A DNA stretch of 64,000 nt. Source: Pseudoxanthomonas sp. JBR18. GTDB taxonomy: Bacteria; Pseudomonadota; Gammaproteobacteria; Xanthomonadales; Xanthomonadaceae. The DNA is taken from assembly GCF_028198165.1 (NCBI RefSeq), contig NZ_CP116339.1, positions 1 through 64,000 on the forward strand. The letters are read 5' to 3'. Each line of letters opens with the position of its first letter. Positions within the stretch are counted from its first letter, which is position 1. Under the pieces are notes generated by a model that worked only from the letters and a program-made list of their open reading frames with translations, was not told the origin of the DNA and ran no database searches. A program made the position numbers and the translations under genes. Of this stretch, positions 14,258 through 20,584 are shown one piece after another.

Positions 14258-14392
14258 ATGGATTTAGTGCGTCACGCCTCGCCCAACGTCACCGCGCTGG
14301 TGCGCATCGCAGGCAACTGGTTTTCCGTGCGATGGGTGCGCGGCAAGCTGGTCATGCGGAAGCTGCGCAGTGGCACCGGCCGCTTCCAGTGA
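14258..14392 (+). CDS. 44-codon plus-strand ORF opposite the cro operon
   Basis: An ATG with AAGGA 8 nt upstream opens a frame starting MDLVRHASPNVTALVRIAGN and ending LRSGTGRFQ. The alternating hydrophobic/basic pattern (WFSVRWVRGKLVMRKL) looks more protein-like than the antisense frame. It would need its own promoter and would run against the leftward operon. Listed as possible only. Confidence 0.28.
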   Translation: MDLVRHASPNVTALVRIAGNWFSVRWVRGKLVMRKLRSGTGRFQ

Positions 14393-14524
14393 TCGCCACG
14401 CTTTCTTGGCCAGCCGCAGGTCACCGCGCGCCACTGCTCGCCGGAACCTGGCGTACTGCGGCAGCGTCTCTGGCGTGAGGTCGCAGACCCACCGCATACC
14501 TGGGCGTCTGATCGGCTCGTCCAT
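14264..14524 (-). CDS. Small phage protein downstream of cro
   Basis: The ATG at 14524 lies 1 nt from the cro stop, giving an 86-residue product. The N-terminal half (MRWVCDLTPETLPQYARFRR, then GDLRLAKKAWRSLEAAG) looks like a compact helical domain, while the C-terminal 35 residues are low in hydrophobics and lie antisense to the plus-strand ORF at 14258-14392. No family recognised. The gene may be real only in its first half. Confidence 0.42.
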   Translation of the reverse strand: MDEPIRRPGMRWVCDLTPETLPQYARFRRAVARGDLRLAKKAWRSLEAAGATAQLPHDQLAAHPSHGKPVACDAHQRGDVGRGVTH

Positions 14525-14525
14525 C

Positions 14526-14756
14526 TCAGGCCGCCTCGCTGCTGTCCGCAGGCCAGAGGTCGGGACGCAAGTCACCGCGTTGCACGGCTCCCTCGGTCGC
14601 GCGTTCGATCTCCACGACGCGTTCGGCCGGGATCGTGGCGCCCTTCTCCCATTGGGAGACGAGGCCCTGGGTCGCGGCAACGCCGCGTTCTGTCAGGTAG
14701 GCGGCAAGGGCCGACTGGGACAGGCCATGGGTCTTACGGAAGGAAAGGATGTCCAT
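14526..14756 (-). CDS. Cro-like YdaS-family repressor
   Basis: The 76-residue protein has an XRE helix-turn-helix: GLSQSALAAYLTERGVAATQ followed by LVSQWEKGATIPAERVVEIE, and ends with the YdaS/Cro-type GDLRPDLWP. Proteins of this type are the first leftward gene and oppose the CI repressor. Start at ATG 14756. The predicted promoter puts the transcription start only about 4 nt before this ATG, so the mRNA is probably leaderless. It is divergent from the CI gene across the operator region. Confidence 0.82.
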   Translation of the reverse strand: MDILSFRKTHGLSQSALAAYLTERGVAATQGLVSQWEKGATIPAERVVEIERATEGAVQRGDLRPDLWPADSSEAA

Positions 14757-14766
14757 GGGGACGAGA

Positions 14767-14794
14767 GTATTAGCGCCCCTATTCTTTCAGTCAA
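14767..14794 (-). promoter_or_regulatory. Leftward early promoter (cro operon)
   Basis: On the minus strand TTGACT (14794-14789) and TAATAC (14772-14767) are separated by 16 nt. One operator copy overlaps the -10 end and another the -35 end, so repressor binding would block polymerase. Confidence 0.65.
14770..14780. promoter_or_regulatory. Operator copy 1 (TTAGCGCCCCT)
   Basis: An imperfect dyad of the form TAG-CGCCC-CTA that overlaps the -10 of the cro promoter. The same core occurs five times between 14770 and 16131 and nowhere else I noticed. Confidence 0.6.
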
Positions 14795-14804
14795 TAGCGC
14801 CCCT
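14794..14804. promoter_or_regulatory. Operator copy 2 (ATAGCGCCCCT)
   Basis: Same core as copy 1, spaced 24 nt from it centre to centre, touching the -35 of the cro promoter. Confidence 0.6.
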
Positions 14805-14828
14805 CATGGCAGCCGACGAACGGTGTCA

Positions 14829-14839
14829 TTAGCGTTCCT
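14829..14839. promoter_or_regulatory. Operator copy 3, diverged (TTAGCGTTCCT)
   Basis: Two mismatches to the core. It lies 5 nt before the CI start codon, a position suited to autoregulation of the repressor. Confidence 0.45.
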
Positions 14840-14843
14840 CATC

Positions 14844-15545
14844 ATGGAGAACACCCGGAAATCGAAGCCGACGGACGAAGACGTCGCTGCGGCCGCCAAG
14901 CTGAAAGCGGTCTGGCAGGCGAAGGCGCGCGGACTGGGCCTGACGCAAGACTCTGCCGCGGCCGAGTTGAACATCACGCAGGGCGCAGTGTCCCAGTACC
15001 TGGGCGGCAAGATCCCTATGAACTACCTCACCCTGCACGGCTTCTGCCGCCTGCTGGGCATCGAGGCCTCGTCTATCCGCACTGACTTGCCCGAGCAGCA
15101 GCTGGGCATCGAGCCTGACACCAGCGACTGGGCCGACGTCGAAGGCTTCCAGGCCAACATCGCACTGGGCGACGGCGCGGCCAATGAGGAATGGCAGGAG
15201 GCGCACAAGTTGAAGTTCCGCGCGTCCAGCCTGCGCCGGCAGGGCCTGTTCCCAGGCAACCTCCAGGTGTTCTACGGCCGCGGCGATTCCATGGAGCCAC
15301 GCATCCACGACGGCGACGCGATCCTGGTCGACCGCAGTGACACGCGCCCGGTGGACGACGGCATCTTCATGCTGGAAAACGAGGACGGCGCCTACGCCAA
15401 GCGCCTGAGCAAGATCGACGGCCGATGGTTCGTCACCAGCGACAACGGGCACGACCCGAAGTGGCGCAAGCCGGTGGCATTAGAGGGGCGCAAGCCCTTC
15501 AAGATCCTGGGTCGCGTGCGTTGGGTGGGGAGTTGGGTTAAGTGA
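14844..15545 (+). CDS. LexA-like CI prophage repressor
   Basis: The repressor maintains lysogeny by binding the operators on both early promoters and is inactivated by RecA-stimulated self-cleavage. The 233-residue protein has an N-terminal HTH (LGLTQDSAAAELNITQGAVS, residues 31-50) and a C-terminal S24 peptidase domain with the catalytic Ser149 in YGRGDSMEPRIHDGD and Lys186 in AYAKRLSK. The frame extends far upstream, but the ATG at 14844 starts the recognisable protein, right after the operators. Its stop overlaps the GTG of the next gene, coupling the two. Confidence 0.88.
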   Translation: MENTRKSKPTDEDVAAAAKLKAVWQAKARGLGLTQDSAAAELNITQGAVSQYLGGKIPMNYLTLHGFCRLLGIEASSIRTDLPEQQLGIEPDTSDWADVEGFQANIALGDGAANEEWQEAHKLKFRASSLRRQGLFPGNLQVFYGRGDSMEPRIHDGDAILVDRSDTRPVDDGIFMLENEDGAYAKRLSKIDGRWFVTSDNGHDPKWRKPVALEGRKPFKILGRVRWVGSWVK

Positions 15546-15997
15546 AAACCAGCTTTGAAAACATGGTCGAACAACTCCCTAAGGCAGAGCAAATCGTCGC
15601 GTGGGTTGCGCTTGAAAAGTACGCAACTGGCGATGTCGGTGGATCCATATCAACACTCAAAGACAGCCGCATCCCTTCCGAAGCGGGCCTGATCCTTTAT
15701 CAGGCCATCAAGGACCATGCGGCGACCAAGCCTCATGGCTACACATCATCTAGCGAGAAGGAATTTGCGCGCAGGGTGGCGATCATCGTCGCGGGAGCCT
15801 GGCTTCTGCTTTGGGTGTGGCGGGCATTCTCTGGAATGCTCTACGGGTTCGAGCATGAGCTTACCGCCCCGTTTCCGGGGCGATTCCAGAACGACCAAAA
15901 TGAGATCCTGATCCGCTTAGCTATAGGGCTCGCGGGCATCCCTTTGTCCTTCGTCGCGAAGCGCGCTTGGCTCTGGATTCAAAGCGCCCGCGCTTGA
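15542..15997 (+). CDS. Membrane protein coupled to the CI repressor
   Basis: This 151-residue protein starts at a GTG that overlaps the CI stop (GTGA), so it should be made in the lysogen. It has a soluble N-terminal region (about 75 residues), then a membrane segment (VAIIVAGAWLLLWVWRAF), a loop of about 28 residues and a second segment (LAIGLAGIPLSFVAKRAWLW). I recognise no family. Genes expressed with a prophage repressor are often morons such as superinfection-exclusion or abortive-infection proteins; that role is inference. The GC content appears lower than its neighbours, a sign of separate acquisition. Confidence 0.7.
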   Translation: MKTSFENMVEQLPKAEQIVAWVALEKYATGDVGGSISTLKDSRIPSEAGLILYQAIKDHAATKPHGYTSSSEKEFARRVAIIVAGAWLLLWVWRAFSGMLYGFEHELTAPFPGRFQNDQNEILIRLAIGLAGIPLSFVAKRAWLWIQSARA

Positions 15998-16095
15998 GGC
16001 GTTGGCGAGCTGCGCAATGAGCAGCCTCAGTCTCATTTCTGATTGTTGATCGGCGACAGAGTTTGCCTACCGTCCGTCGGCAATTTGCAATTTAA

Positions 16096-16106
16096 TTAGC
16101 GCCCCT
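16096..16106. promoter_or_regulatory. Operator copy 4 (TTAGCGCCCCT)
   Basis: Identical to copy 1. It ends 1 nt before the -35 of the rightward early promoter. Confidence 0.6.
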
Positions 16107-16107
16107 A

Positions 16108-16136
16108 TTGACTGGGGACATAAGCGCCCCTAATCT
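16108..16136 (+). promoter_or_regulatory. Rightward early promoter (recombination operon)
   Basis: TTGACT (16108-16113) and TAATCT (16131-16136) are separated by 17 nt. Operators 4 and 5 flank and fill the promoter. The predicted start lies about 36 nt before the first ATG (16179), which has an AAGGA-type ribosome site. The rest of the 181-nt gap 15998-16178 shows nothing else recognisable. Confidence 0.68.
16121..16131. promoter_or_regulatory. Operator copy 5 (TAAGCGCCCCT)
   Basis: It lies in the spacer of the rightward promoter and touches its -10, 25 nt from copy 4, almost the same spacing as copies 1 and 2. Confidence 0.6.
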
Positions 16137-16178
16137 TATCCCCGTCGGCCCACACCGGGCCATCCGAAGGACGGGGCA

Positions 16179-16397
16179 ATGAACTGGACCGCAGACTTCC
16201 ACGGCGTTAGCCACCTGAAGGGCACAAAGCCCGGCTTTCAGGTGACGACCACGTTCCGTGGCAACGGCTTCTCGGAATGCGCTATCTGGAAGCCGGGCAC
16301 CGGCCTGGATGCGGATGTCACCACGCACGACAGCATCACCAAGGCCAAAGCCCATGGCGAGCGTCAGGCCGAACTGCTCAACGCAGTGGAGGCCTGA
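16179..16397 (+). CDS. First gene of the rightward early operon, unknown function
   Basis: The 72-residue product begins MNWTADFHGVSHLKGTKPGF and has a mixed strand/helix look with no membrane segment. The start has AAGGACGGGGCA just upstream. As the first early gene under the repressor it may be an anti-host or regulatory factor, but there is no sequence evidence for a specific role. Confidence 0.55.
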   Translation: MNWTADFHGVSHLKGTKPGFQVTTTFRGNGFSECAIWKPGTGLDADVTTHDSITKAKAHGERQAELLNAVEA

Positions 16398-16399
16398 CC

Positions 16400-16564
16400 A
16401 TGGACCAGACCTACCACACCGAGCAGATCACCCCGCACTTGTTCGTGTGCGTTTACGGGGACGACTTCGCGACTGCGACGCTGCACGACACGTTTCTGGA
16501 CGCCTTCGAGCGGGCGACCTACCTCAACGCGCTGCGCGGCACCTTTGATGTGGTGGGGGGCTGA
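16400..16564 (+). CDS. 54-residue early phage protein
   Basis: ATG at 16400, 2 nt after the previous stop. The product (MDQTYHTEQITPHLFVCVYG...) is small and acidic, with no recognised family. The spacing to the next ATG is 3 nt. Confidence 0.5.
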   Translation: MDQTYHTEQITPHLFVCVYGDDFATATLHDTFLDAFERATYLNALRGTFDVVGG

Positions 16565-16567
16565 GGG

Positions 16568-16948
16568 ATGGCGACCGCATACGACAATTGGCTGGAAGGC
16601 GCCTGCGGCGTTGACGACGATGCCGAGGCGATTGGTGATCTGATCGCCAACTTCGCCGCCGACCCGGAGAAAGTTGCCGAGGCCGACGAGCTGGCGGACG
16701 GCGAACAGTCCGGCGAGCACTACAGCGAACTGGAACGGGCGATGGCGGATCTGGACGGCGTTGAGCCGGCCGATTTGCTTGGCTCGGAAGTCCTGACACG
16801 CCTGTACCGGCTGGCGAAGGTCCACGGCGCGGCGCGGCGCGAGAAGCTACAGGAACTGGCAGAGGCCGCGTTCGAAACCCACCGCGAAGAATCGGCCGAG
16901 ATGCGCGCAGAGATGCGCCGGGACAGTCGGCAGGAGTGGGCGGCATGA
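16568..16948 (+). CDS. Acidic helical early phage protein
   Basis: This 126-residue protein is strongly acidic in its first half (GVDDDAEAIGDLIANFAADP, then EADELADGEQSGEHYSELE) and helical with Glu/Arg pairs at the end. High acidity can indicate a DNA mimic or a protein-binding inhibitor, but many phage proteins share it. It overlaps the next gene by ATGA. No family recognised. Confidence 0.6.
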   Translation: MATAYDNWLEGACGVDDDAEAIGDLIANFAADPEKVAEADELADGEQSGEHYSELERAMADLDGVEPADLLGSEVLTRLYRLAKVHGAARREKLQELAEAAFETHREESAEMRAEMRRDSRQEWAA

Positions 16949-17343
16949 GCGTCTGCATCTTGGCGCCAGGCGCACTAACGAGTCATGGCTATGGCCGATT
17001 CAAATCATCTGGTGTTGTCCATGCCGCACATCGGGCTGCCTATGAATCGGCTCATGGGCCGATCCCGGCGGGGATGGTGGTTGATCACCTTTGCCGAAAC
17101 AGGGCCTGCGTGAACGTTGATCACCTCGAGCTTGTTACCCCTCGTGAAAACACTTTGCGAGGCGTTGGCATCACTGCAAAAGCTGCCCGTGCCACGCATT
17201 GCCCCGCTGGGCACGGCTACGACGAATCAAACACATACGTCACTCCCAAAGGCCATCGCGATTGCCGCGAATGCAGGAGGGCCGCAGGGAGGCGCAGGAA
17301 CGCCCGCGCCGCGTTGCGCAAGGCCACCGGAGAGCAGGCATGA
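16945..17343 (+). CDS. HNH endonuclease (HNH_3 type)
   Basis: The 132-residue protein has an HNH_3 core: VVHAAHRAAYESAHGPIPAG, then MVVDHLCRNRACVNVDHLEL and VTPRENTLRG, where the D-H and N..HL residues form the nuclease site. The C-terminal part adds a Cys/His zinc site (THCPAGHGYDESNTY, RDCRECRRAAG). The start at 16945 overlaps the previous stop (ATGA) and its own stop overlaps the next start, so it is neatly embedded in the operon rather than disrupting it. It could be a mobile nuclease or serve packaging/recombination. Confidence 0.8.
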   Translation: MSVCILAPGALTSHGYGRFKSSGVVHAAHRAAYESAHGPIPAGMVVDHLCRNRACVNVDHLELVTPRENTLRGVGITAKAARATHCPAGHGYDESNTYVTPKGHRDCRECRRAAGRRRNARAALRKATGEQA

Positions 17344-17585
17344 GCACCTACCAGATTACTGTCAGCTTCACTCCGTTGTGCCCGTCGTGCGGCAAGGAGT
17401 GCTTCGCTGGGTTCGCCGAGTCTCGTCCGAGCCCTGGCCCGCTCGAGCATGACAGTCCCGAAGAACGTTGCGCTCAGCGGGTTTTCGTAACGCCATGCCC
17501 CGACTGCTTCGTGTTCCAGCCGAAGGGTGCTCCTTCCCAGTTGACCCCAGCCCAGCAAGCGCAGGAGGCCAACCTCCGTGGATAA
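17340..17585 (+). CDS. Small zinc-ribbon-like phage protein
   Basis: The 81-residue protein has two Cys pairs, CPSC near residue 14 and CPDC near 53, with another Cys after the first, suggesting a zinc ribbon. It overlaps the HNH gene (ATGA) and the next tiny gene. No family recognised. Confidence 0.55.
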   Translation: MSTYQITVSFTPLCPSCGKECFAGFAESRPSPGPLEHDSPEERCAQRVFVTPCPDCFVFQPKGAPSQLTPAQQAQEANLRG

Positions 17586-17676
17586 GCCCTACGCCCGCGC
17601 CTACCGGATCGCCAACTGGGTCTGTTCTGCCTGCTGGTGGATGGTCATCGGGTTCTGCATTGGGGCGGCGGTATGA
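17578..17676 (+). CDS. 32-residue membrane microprotein
   Basis: A GTG overlapping the previous gene by 8 nt opens a 33-codon frame (V/MDKPYARAYRIANWVCSACW...) that is mostly one membrane span (WVCSACWWMVIGFCIGAAV). It ends in an ATGA overlap with the next small membrane gene. The double overlap and clear hydrophobic segment suggest that it is translated. Confidence 0.42.
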   Translation: MDKPYARAYRIANWVCSACWWMVIGFCIGAAV

Positions 17677-17819
17677 CCCTCCGCCGCGCCGAGCGCATCG
17701 CCTTCTGGGCTGTCCTGGTCCTGGGCCTATACGCAGTGCCGCACATCGCGCAGCACGTCGTCACTTACGTGCTGACGCACACCACCACTGATCTGCCGGC
17801 CTGGCCGGCGAGGAACTGA
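17673..17819 (+). CDS. 48-residue membrane protein
   Basis: ATG at 17673 within an ATGA overlap. The product has a basic start (MTLRRAER), a membrane span (FWAVLVLGLYAVPHIAQHVV) and a short polar tail. It is the second of two adjacent microproteins just before recT. Function unknown. Confidence 0.5.
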   Translation: MTLRRAERIAFWAVLVLGLYAVPHIAQHVVTYVLTHTTTDLPAWPARN

Positions 17820-17822
17820 GCA

Positions 17823-18734
17823 GTGAACAACATCATCAACATCGAGCATGAGATTTACAGCACCAAAGATGCATTCATGTCGGTGCTGGCTGATCGTTCG
17901 ATCAGTTTCGATCGGGAAGCAGAGTTCGCCATCCAGCTGCTTTATGGCAACGACTACGCGATGAAAATCGCGATGGCAAACAAGCAGTCCGTCATCAATG
18001 CGGTGGTGAACATCGCCGCCATCGGCATCAGCCTCAACCCAGCGAAGAAGCAAGCATATCTGGTGCCGCGCGACGGCAAGATCTGCCTGGATATCAGCTA
18101 CATGGGGTTGATGGATTTAGCCATCGAATCAGGCTCCATCCGCTGGGGTCAGGCTGAGCTGGTGTACAGCAATGACACCTTCATGCTCAACGGCGTGGAC
18201 AGGGAGCCTGTGCACAAGCGCGACCCGTTCAGCCGTGACCGTGGCGAGGTCGTTGGCGCGTATGCGGTGGTCAAGACGCCCGAAGGCGACTACCTGACCG
18301 AGTGCATGAGCCGCGATGAGATCGACGGGATCATGAGCCGCTCACAGTCTGTGCGCTCCGGAAAGGCGTCCCCCTGGAAAACCGACTGGGGCGAGATGGC
18401 AAAAAAGACGGTGGTGAAACGAGGCTACAAATACTGGCCGAAGACCGACCGCCTGGACCAAGCAATTCATCACCTGAACACCGATGCGGGCGAAGGCCTC
18501 GCTATCCTCGAACACAAGAAGGAGCCAGCACGTGCGGCGCTGCCGGCACCCGTGGATAGCCCGGAGCGAGACGCCCTGTATGCGCGGCTAAGCGACATCG
18601 CAGAAGGTGGCACCGAAGCCTACGCCAAAGAGTGGAAGGCGCTCACTCCCGAGCAGCGGAAGATGATCGGCGGCCCGGCCCACGAGGGCCTGAAGGACAA
18701 GGCCGAGCTGGCTGATGCGGAGGTGGCCGAGTGA
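17823..18734 (+). CDS. recT: RecT-family single-strand annealing protein
   Basis: RecT coats single-stranded DNA and anneals complementary strands, working with a 5'-3' exonuclease in phage recombination. The 303-residue protein shows the family's core: QSVINAVVNIAAIGISLNPA, KKQAYLVPRDGKICLDISYM, GLMDLAIESGSIRWGQAELV, and WKTDWGEMAKKTVVKRGYKY. Length agrees with the family (about 270-330). It starts at GTG 17823 and its stop overlaps the exonuclease start (GTGA), the usual pairing. Confidence 0.88.
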   Translation: MNNIINIEHEIYSTKDAFMSVLADRSISFDREAEFAIQLLYGNDYAMKIAMANKQSVINAVVNIAAIGISLNPAKKQAYLVPRDGKICLDISYMGLMDLAIESGSIRWGQAELVYSNDTFMLNGVDREPVHKRDPFSRDRGEVVGAYAVVKTPEGDYLTECMSRDEIDGIMSRSQSVRSGKASPWKTDWGEMAKKTVVKRGYKYWPKTDRLDQAIHHLNTDAGEGLAILEHKKEPARAALPAPVDSPERDALYARLSDIAEGGTEAYAKEWKALTPEQRKMIGGPAHEGLKDKAELADAEVAE

Positions 18735-19501
18735 TCGTCATCAACTGCGAGCAGGGCAGCCCCGAGTGGCATTGCGCCAGGGCTGGGGTGATCACCGCCA
18801 GCATGTTCGGCGTCGCTCGCAAGCGCGTGGGCGTGCTGGATGAGCGGCAGGCGCTCTATGTGCAGGCACGGCAGTCCGGCATGCCGGAGAAGGAGGCGAT
18901 GGCACTGGCCGGCTACAAGGTCGCGCCACGCTCGGACATCATCACCCGCGCGCTTCGTGGCGAGCAGGTTGGCGACTGGAGCGAGGAGGCGAAGAACTAC
19001 GCATTCCGCCTGGCAGTGGAGCGCCTCAACGGCGAGCCGCTGGATGAAGGTTTCGAGACCTACGCCATGCGCCGCGGCCATGAGCTGGAACCCATGGCCA
19101 GGGCCGAGCACGAGATGCAGTCTGGCCTGATCGTGCAGCGCGCCGGGTTCGTCAAGACGGACGACGGCCTGTTCGGTGCTTCCGCTGACGGCCTGATCGG
19201 CGACGACGAGGGCGCCGAGTACAAGTGCTTCATCGCGCCGGATCGTTTGCGCACCTTCCACATCGACAACGACGCCAGCGAGCTGTTCGAGCAGGTGCAG
19301 GGCTGCATGTGGATCACCGGGCGACAGCGCTGGCACGTGGGTCTGTACTGCCCCGCCCTGGTCCATTGCAACCGACACCTCTGGTGGAAAGTCTTCGAGC
19401 GCGACGACGCTTTCATTGAGGCCATGGAGCGCGACCTGCGCGCGTTCGCCGAGATGGTCGGCGCGTTCCAGGTGCAGCTCGAGCAGCCCATGGCCGCCTA
19501 A
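18731..19501 (+). CDS. YqaJ-type (lambda exonuclease-like) recombinase nuclease
   Basis: The 256-residue 5'-3' exonuclease would resect double-strand ends to make substrate for RecT. The YqaJ/lambda-exo fold residues are visible: CEQGSPEWHCARAGVITAS at the N-terminus, GHELEPMARAEHE near 116-128, the catalytic acids in GASADGLIGDD...EYKC near 155-170, and QVQGCMWITGR near 193. It starts at GTG overlapping the recT stop. Together they form a complete annealing-recombination pair. Confidence 0.86.
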   Translation: MIVINCEQGSPEWHCARAGVITASMFGVARKRVGVLDERQALYVQARQSGMPEKEAMALAGYKVAPRSDIITRALRGEQVGDWSEEAKNYAFRLAVERLNGEPLDEGFETYAMRRGHELEPMARAEHEMQSGLIVQRAGFVKTDDGLFGASADGLIGDDEGAEYKCFIAPDRLRTFHIDNDASELFEQVQGCMWITGRQRWHVGLYCPALVHCNRHLWWKVFERDDAFIEAMERDLRAFAEMVGAFQVQLEQPMAA

Positions 19502-19718
19502 CGACTACGGAGAGGAATGCGCAGGCTGATGCGCAGCTACGGTCGGCCCAGCTTGTACCGCCAACCCATTTCGAGGCGTGCCACTGCCGATACCCAGCGC
19601 GGATCGGTAAGGAACAAGAAAGCACCTGGGTAAGCCGGAGATCAGCACCGGCCCTCTCCACCCATTCCAACGCCAGCCGGCGGCGCCTGTGCCGGCACCT
19701 ATCCACCGGAGCGATGGC
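19502..19718. other. Intergenic stretch in the early operon
   Basis: No convincing gene in these 217 nt. TACCCAG and CTGGGTA form a wide inverted repeat around 19593-19635, but the loop is too long for a terminator. It may hold a promoter for the downstream genes; none is clear. Confidence 0.35.
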
Positions 19719-19883
19719 ATGCGACCCGAGCAGCAGACCGACATTTTCAGGGACGACCCGCGCGCGATGGCCGAAGTCTGGAGCCAGGCCGCAGAGACAT
19801 CCCGGCAGCAGTTCCCCGACGACACCGCGCGATACGCGCACTACATCCACGAGGCCGAGCGCCCGGAGGCGATCCCGCGATGA
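19719..19883 (+). CDS. 54-residue acidic phage protein
   Basis: ATG at 19719 gives MRPEQQTDIFRDDPRAMAEV..., ending HEAERPEAIPR with an ATGA overlap with the next gene. An ATG 10 codons upstream is also in frame. The protein is helical and acidic; no family recognised. Confidence 0.45.
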   Translation: MRPEQQTDIFRDDPRAMAEVWSQAAETSRQQFPDDTARYAHYIHEAERPEAIPR

Positions 19884-20584
19884 CACCGAACTCCAGCTAC
19901 AACCAGTCCGCGCATATCCGCGATGTCATCAAGGCCAGCCCGGAGCCGATGAGCTTCGGCGAGATCGCTGCGGCGGCCGGCGTCGCCACGCTTGGCCTGG
20001 GCACCTCACTGAATCGTATGGTCGAGCGCGGCCACCTGATCCGCACCGGCAAGCTCGGATCGTTCCGCTACCAGATCGGGACTGGCGAGATCCGCTATGT
20101 GCGCTGCCAGACCGAGGAAGAGCGCCGAGAGCGCTACCTGTTCTGCCAGCAGCGGCGCCGGGACAGGCGTCGGCTTGAGAACGGCGGCCGGACGCTGGAG
20201 CAACGCCGTGCTGAGGCGGCCGAGAGAAAGGCGACCAAGGCGATCCGGGTGGCAGAGAACCGTGCCAAGCGTGAAGCAGCACATGCGCTGAAGCTGGCCG
20301 AGCAGGAGGCCCGCAGGATGAGGCGTGAGGCGAAGGAAGCCGCTCGACTCGAGGCTCAGCGGAAGGCCGAGCAGCGCCGTCTTGCACGGCTGGCGCCGAA
20401 GCCCGTTCCCAAGCCGCGAGCCCTGCCCCGCCTGGACGTGGCCAAGAGCAAGCCGGCCCCGGCTCCGCGCCCGACCTACACGTCCGAGGACTTCATCGCG
20501 GCCGGTGGCGTGATCGAGATCTTGCCGGGATTTCAGCGCATCGCCCCGCGCAATTCAATCAACCATTCACGAGGTGCAGCATGA
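19880..20584 (+). CDS. Winged-helix protein with long basic coiled coil
   Basis: The 234-residue protein has an N-terminal winged-helix-like domain of about 75 residues (HIRDVIKASPEPMSFGEIAA, then LGTSLNRMVERGHLIRTGKL), followed by about 100 residues of Arg/Lys/Glu/Ala helix (for example RAEAAERKATKAIRVAENRA), a Pro/Lys-rich linker and a short C-terminal motif TYTSEDFIAAGGVIEILPGF. It looks like a DNA-binding protein with an extended coiled coil. No family beyond the fold is recognised. It overlaps both neighbours by ATGA. Confidence 0.62.
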   Translation: MTPNSSYNQSAHIRDVIKASPEPMSFGEIAAAAGVATLGLGTSLNRMVERGHLIRTGKLGSFRYQIGTGEIRYVRCQTEEERRERYLFCQQRRRDRRRLENGGRTLEQRRAEAAERKATKAIRVAENRAKREAAHALKLAEQEARRMRREAKEAARLEAQRKAEQRRLARLAPKPVPKPRALPRLDVAKSKPAPAPRPTYTSEDFIAAGGVIEILPGFQRIAPRNSINHSRGAA

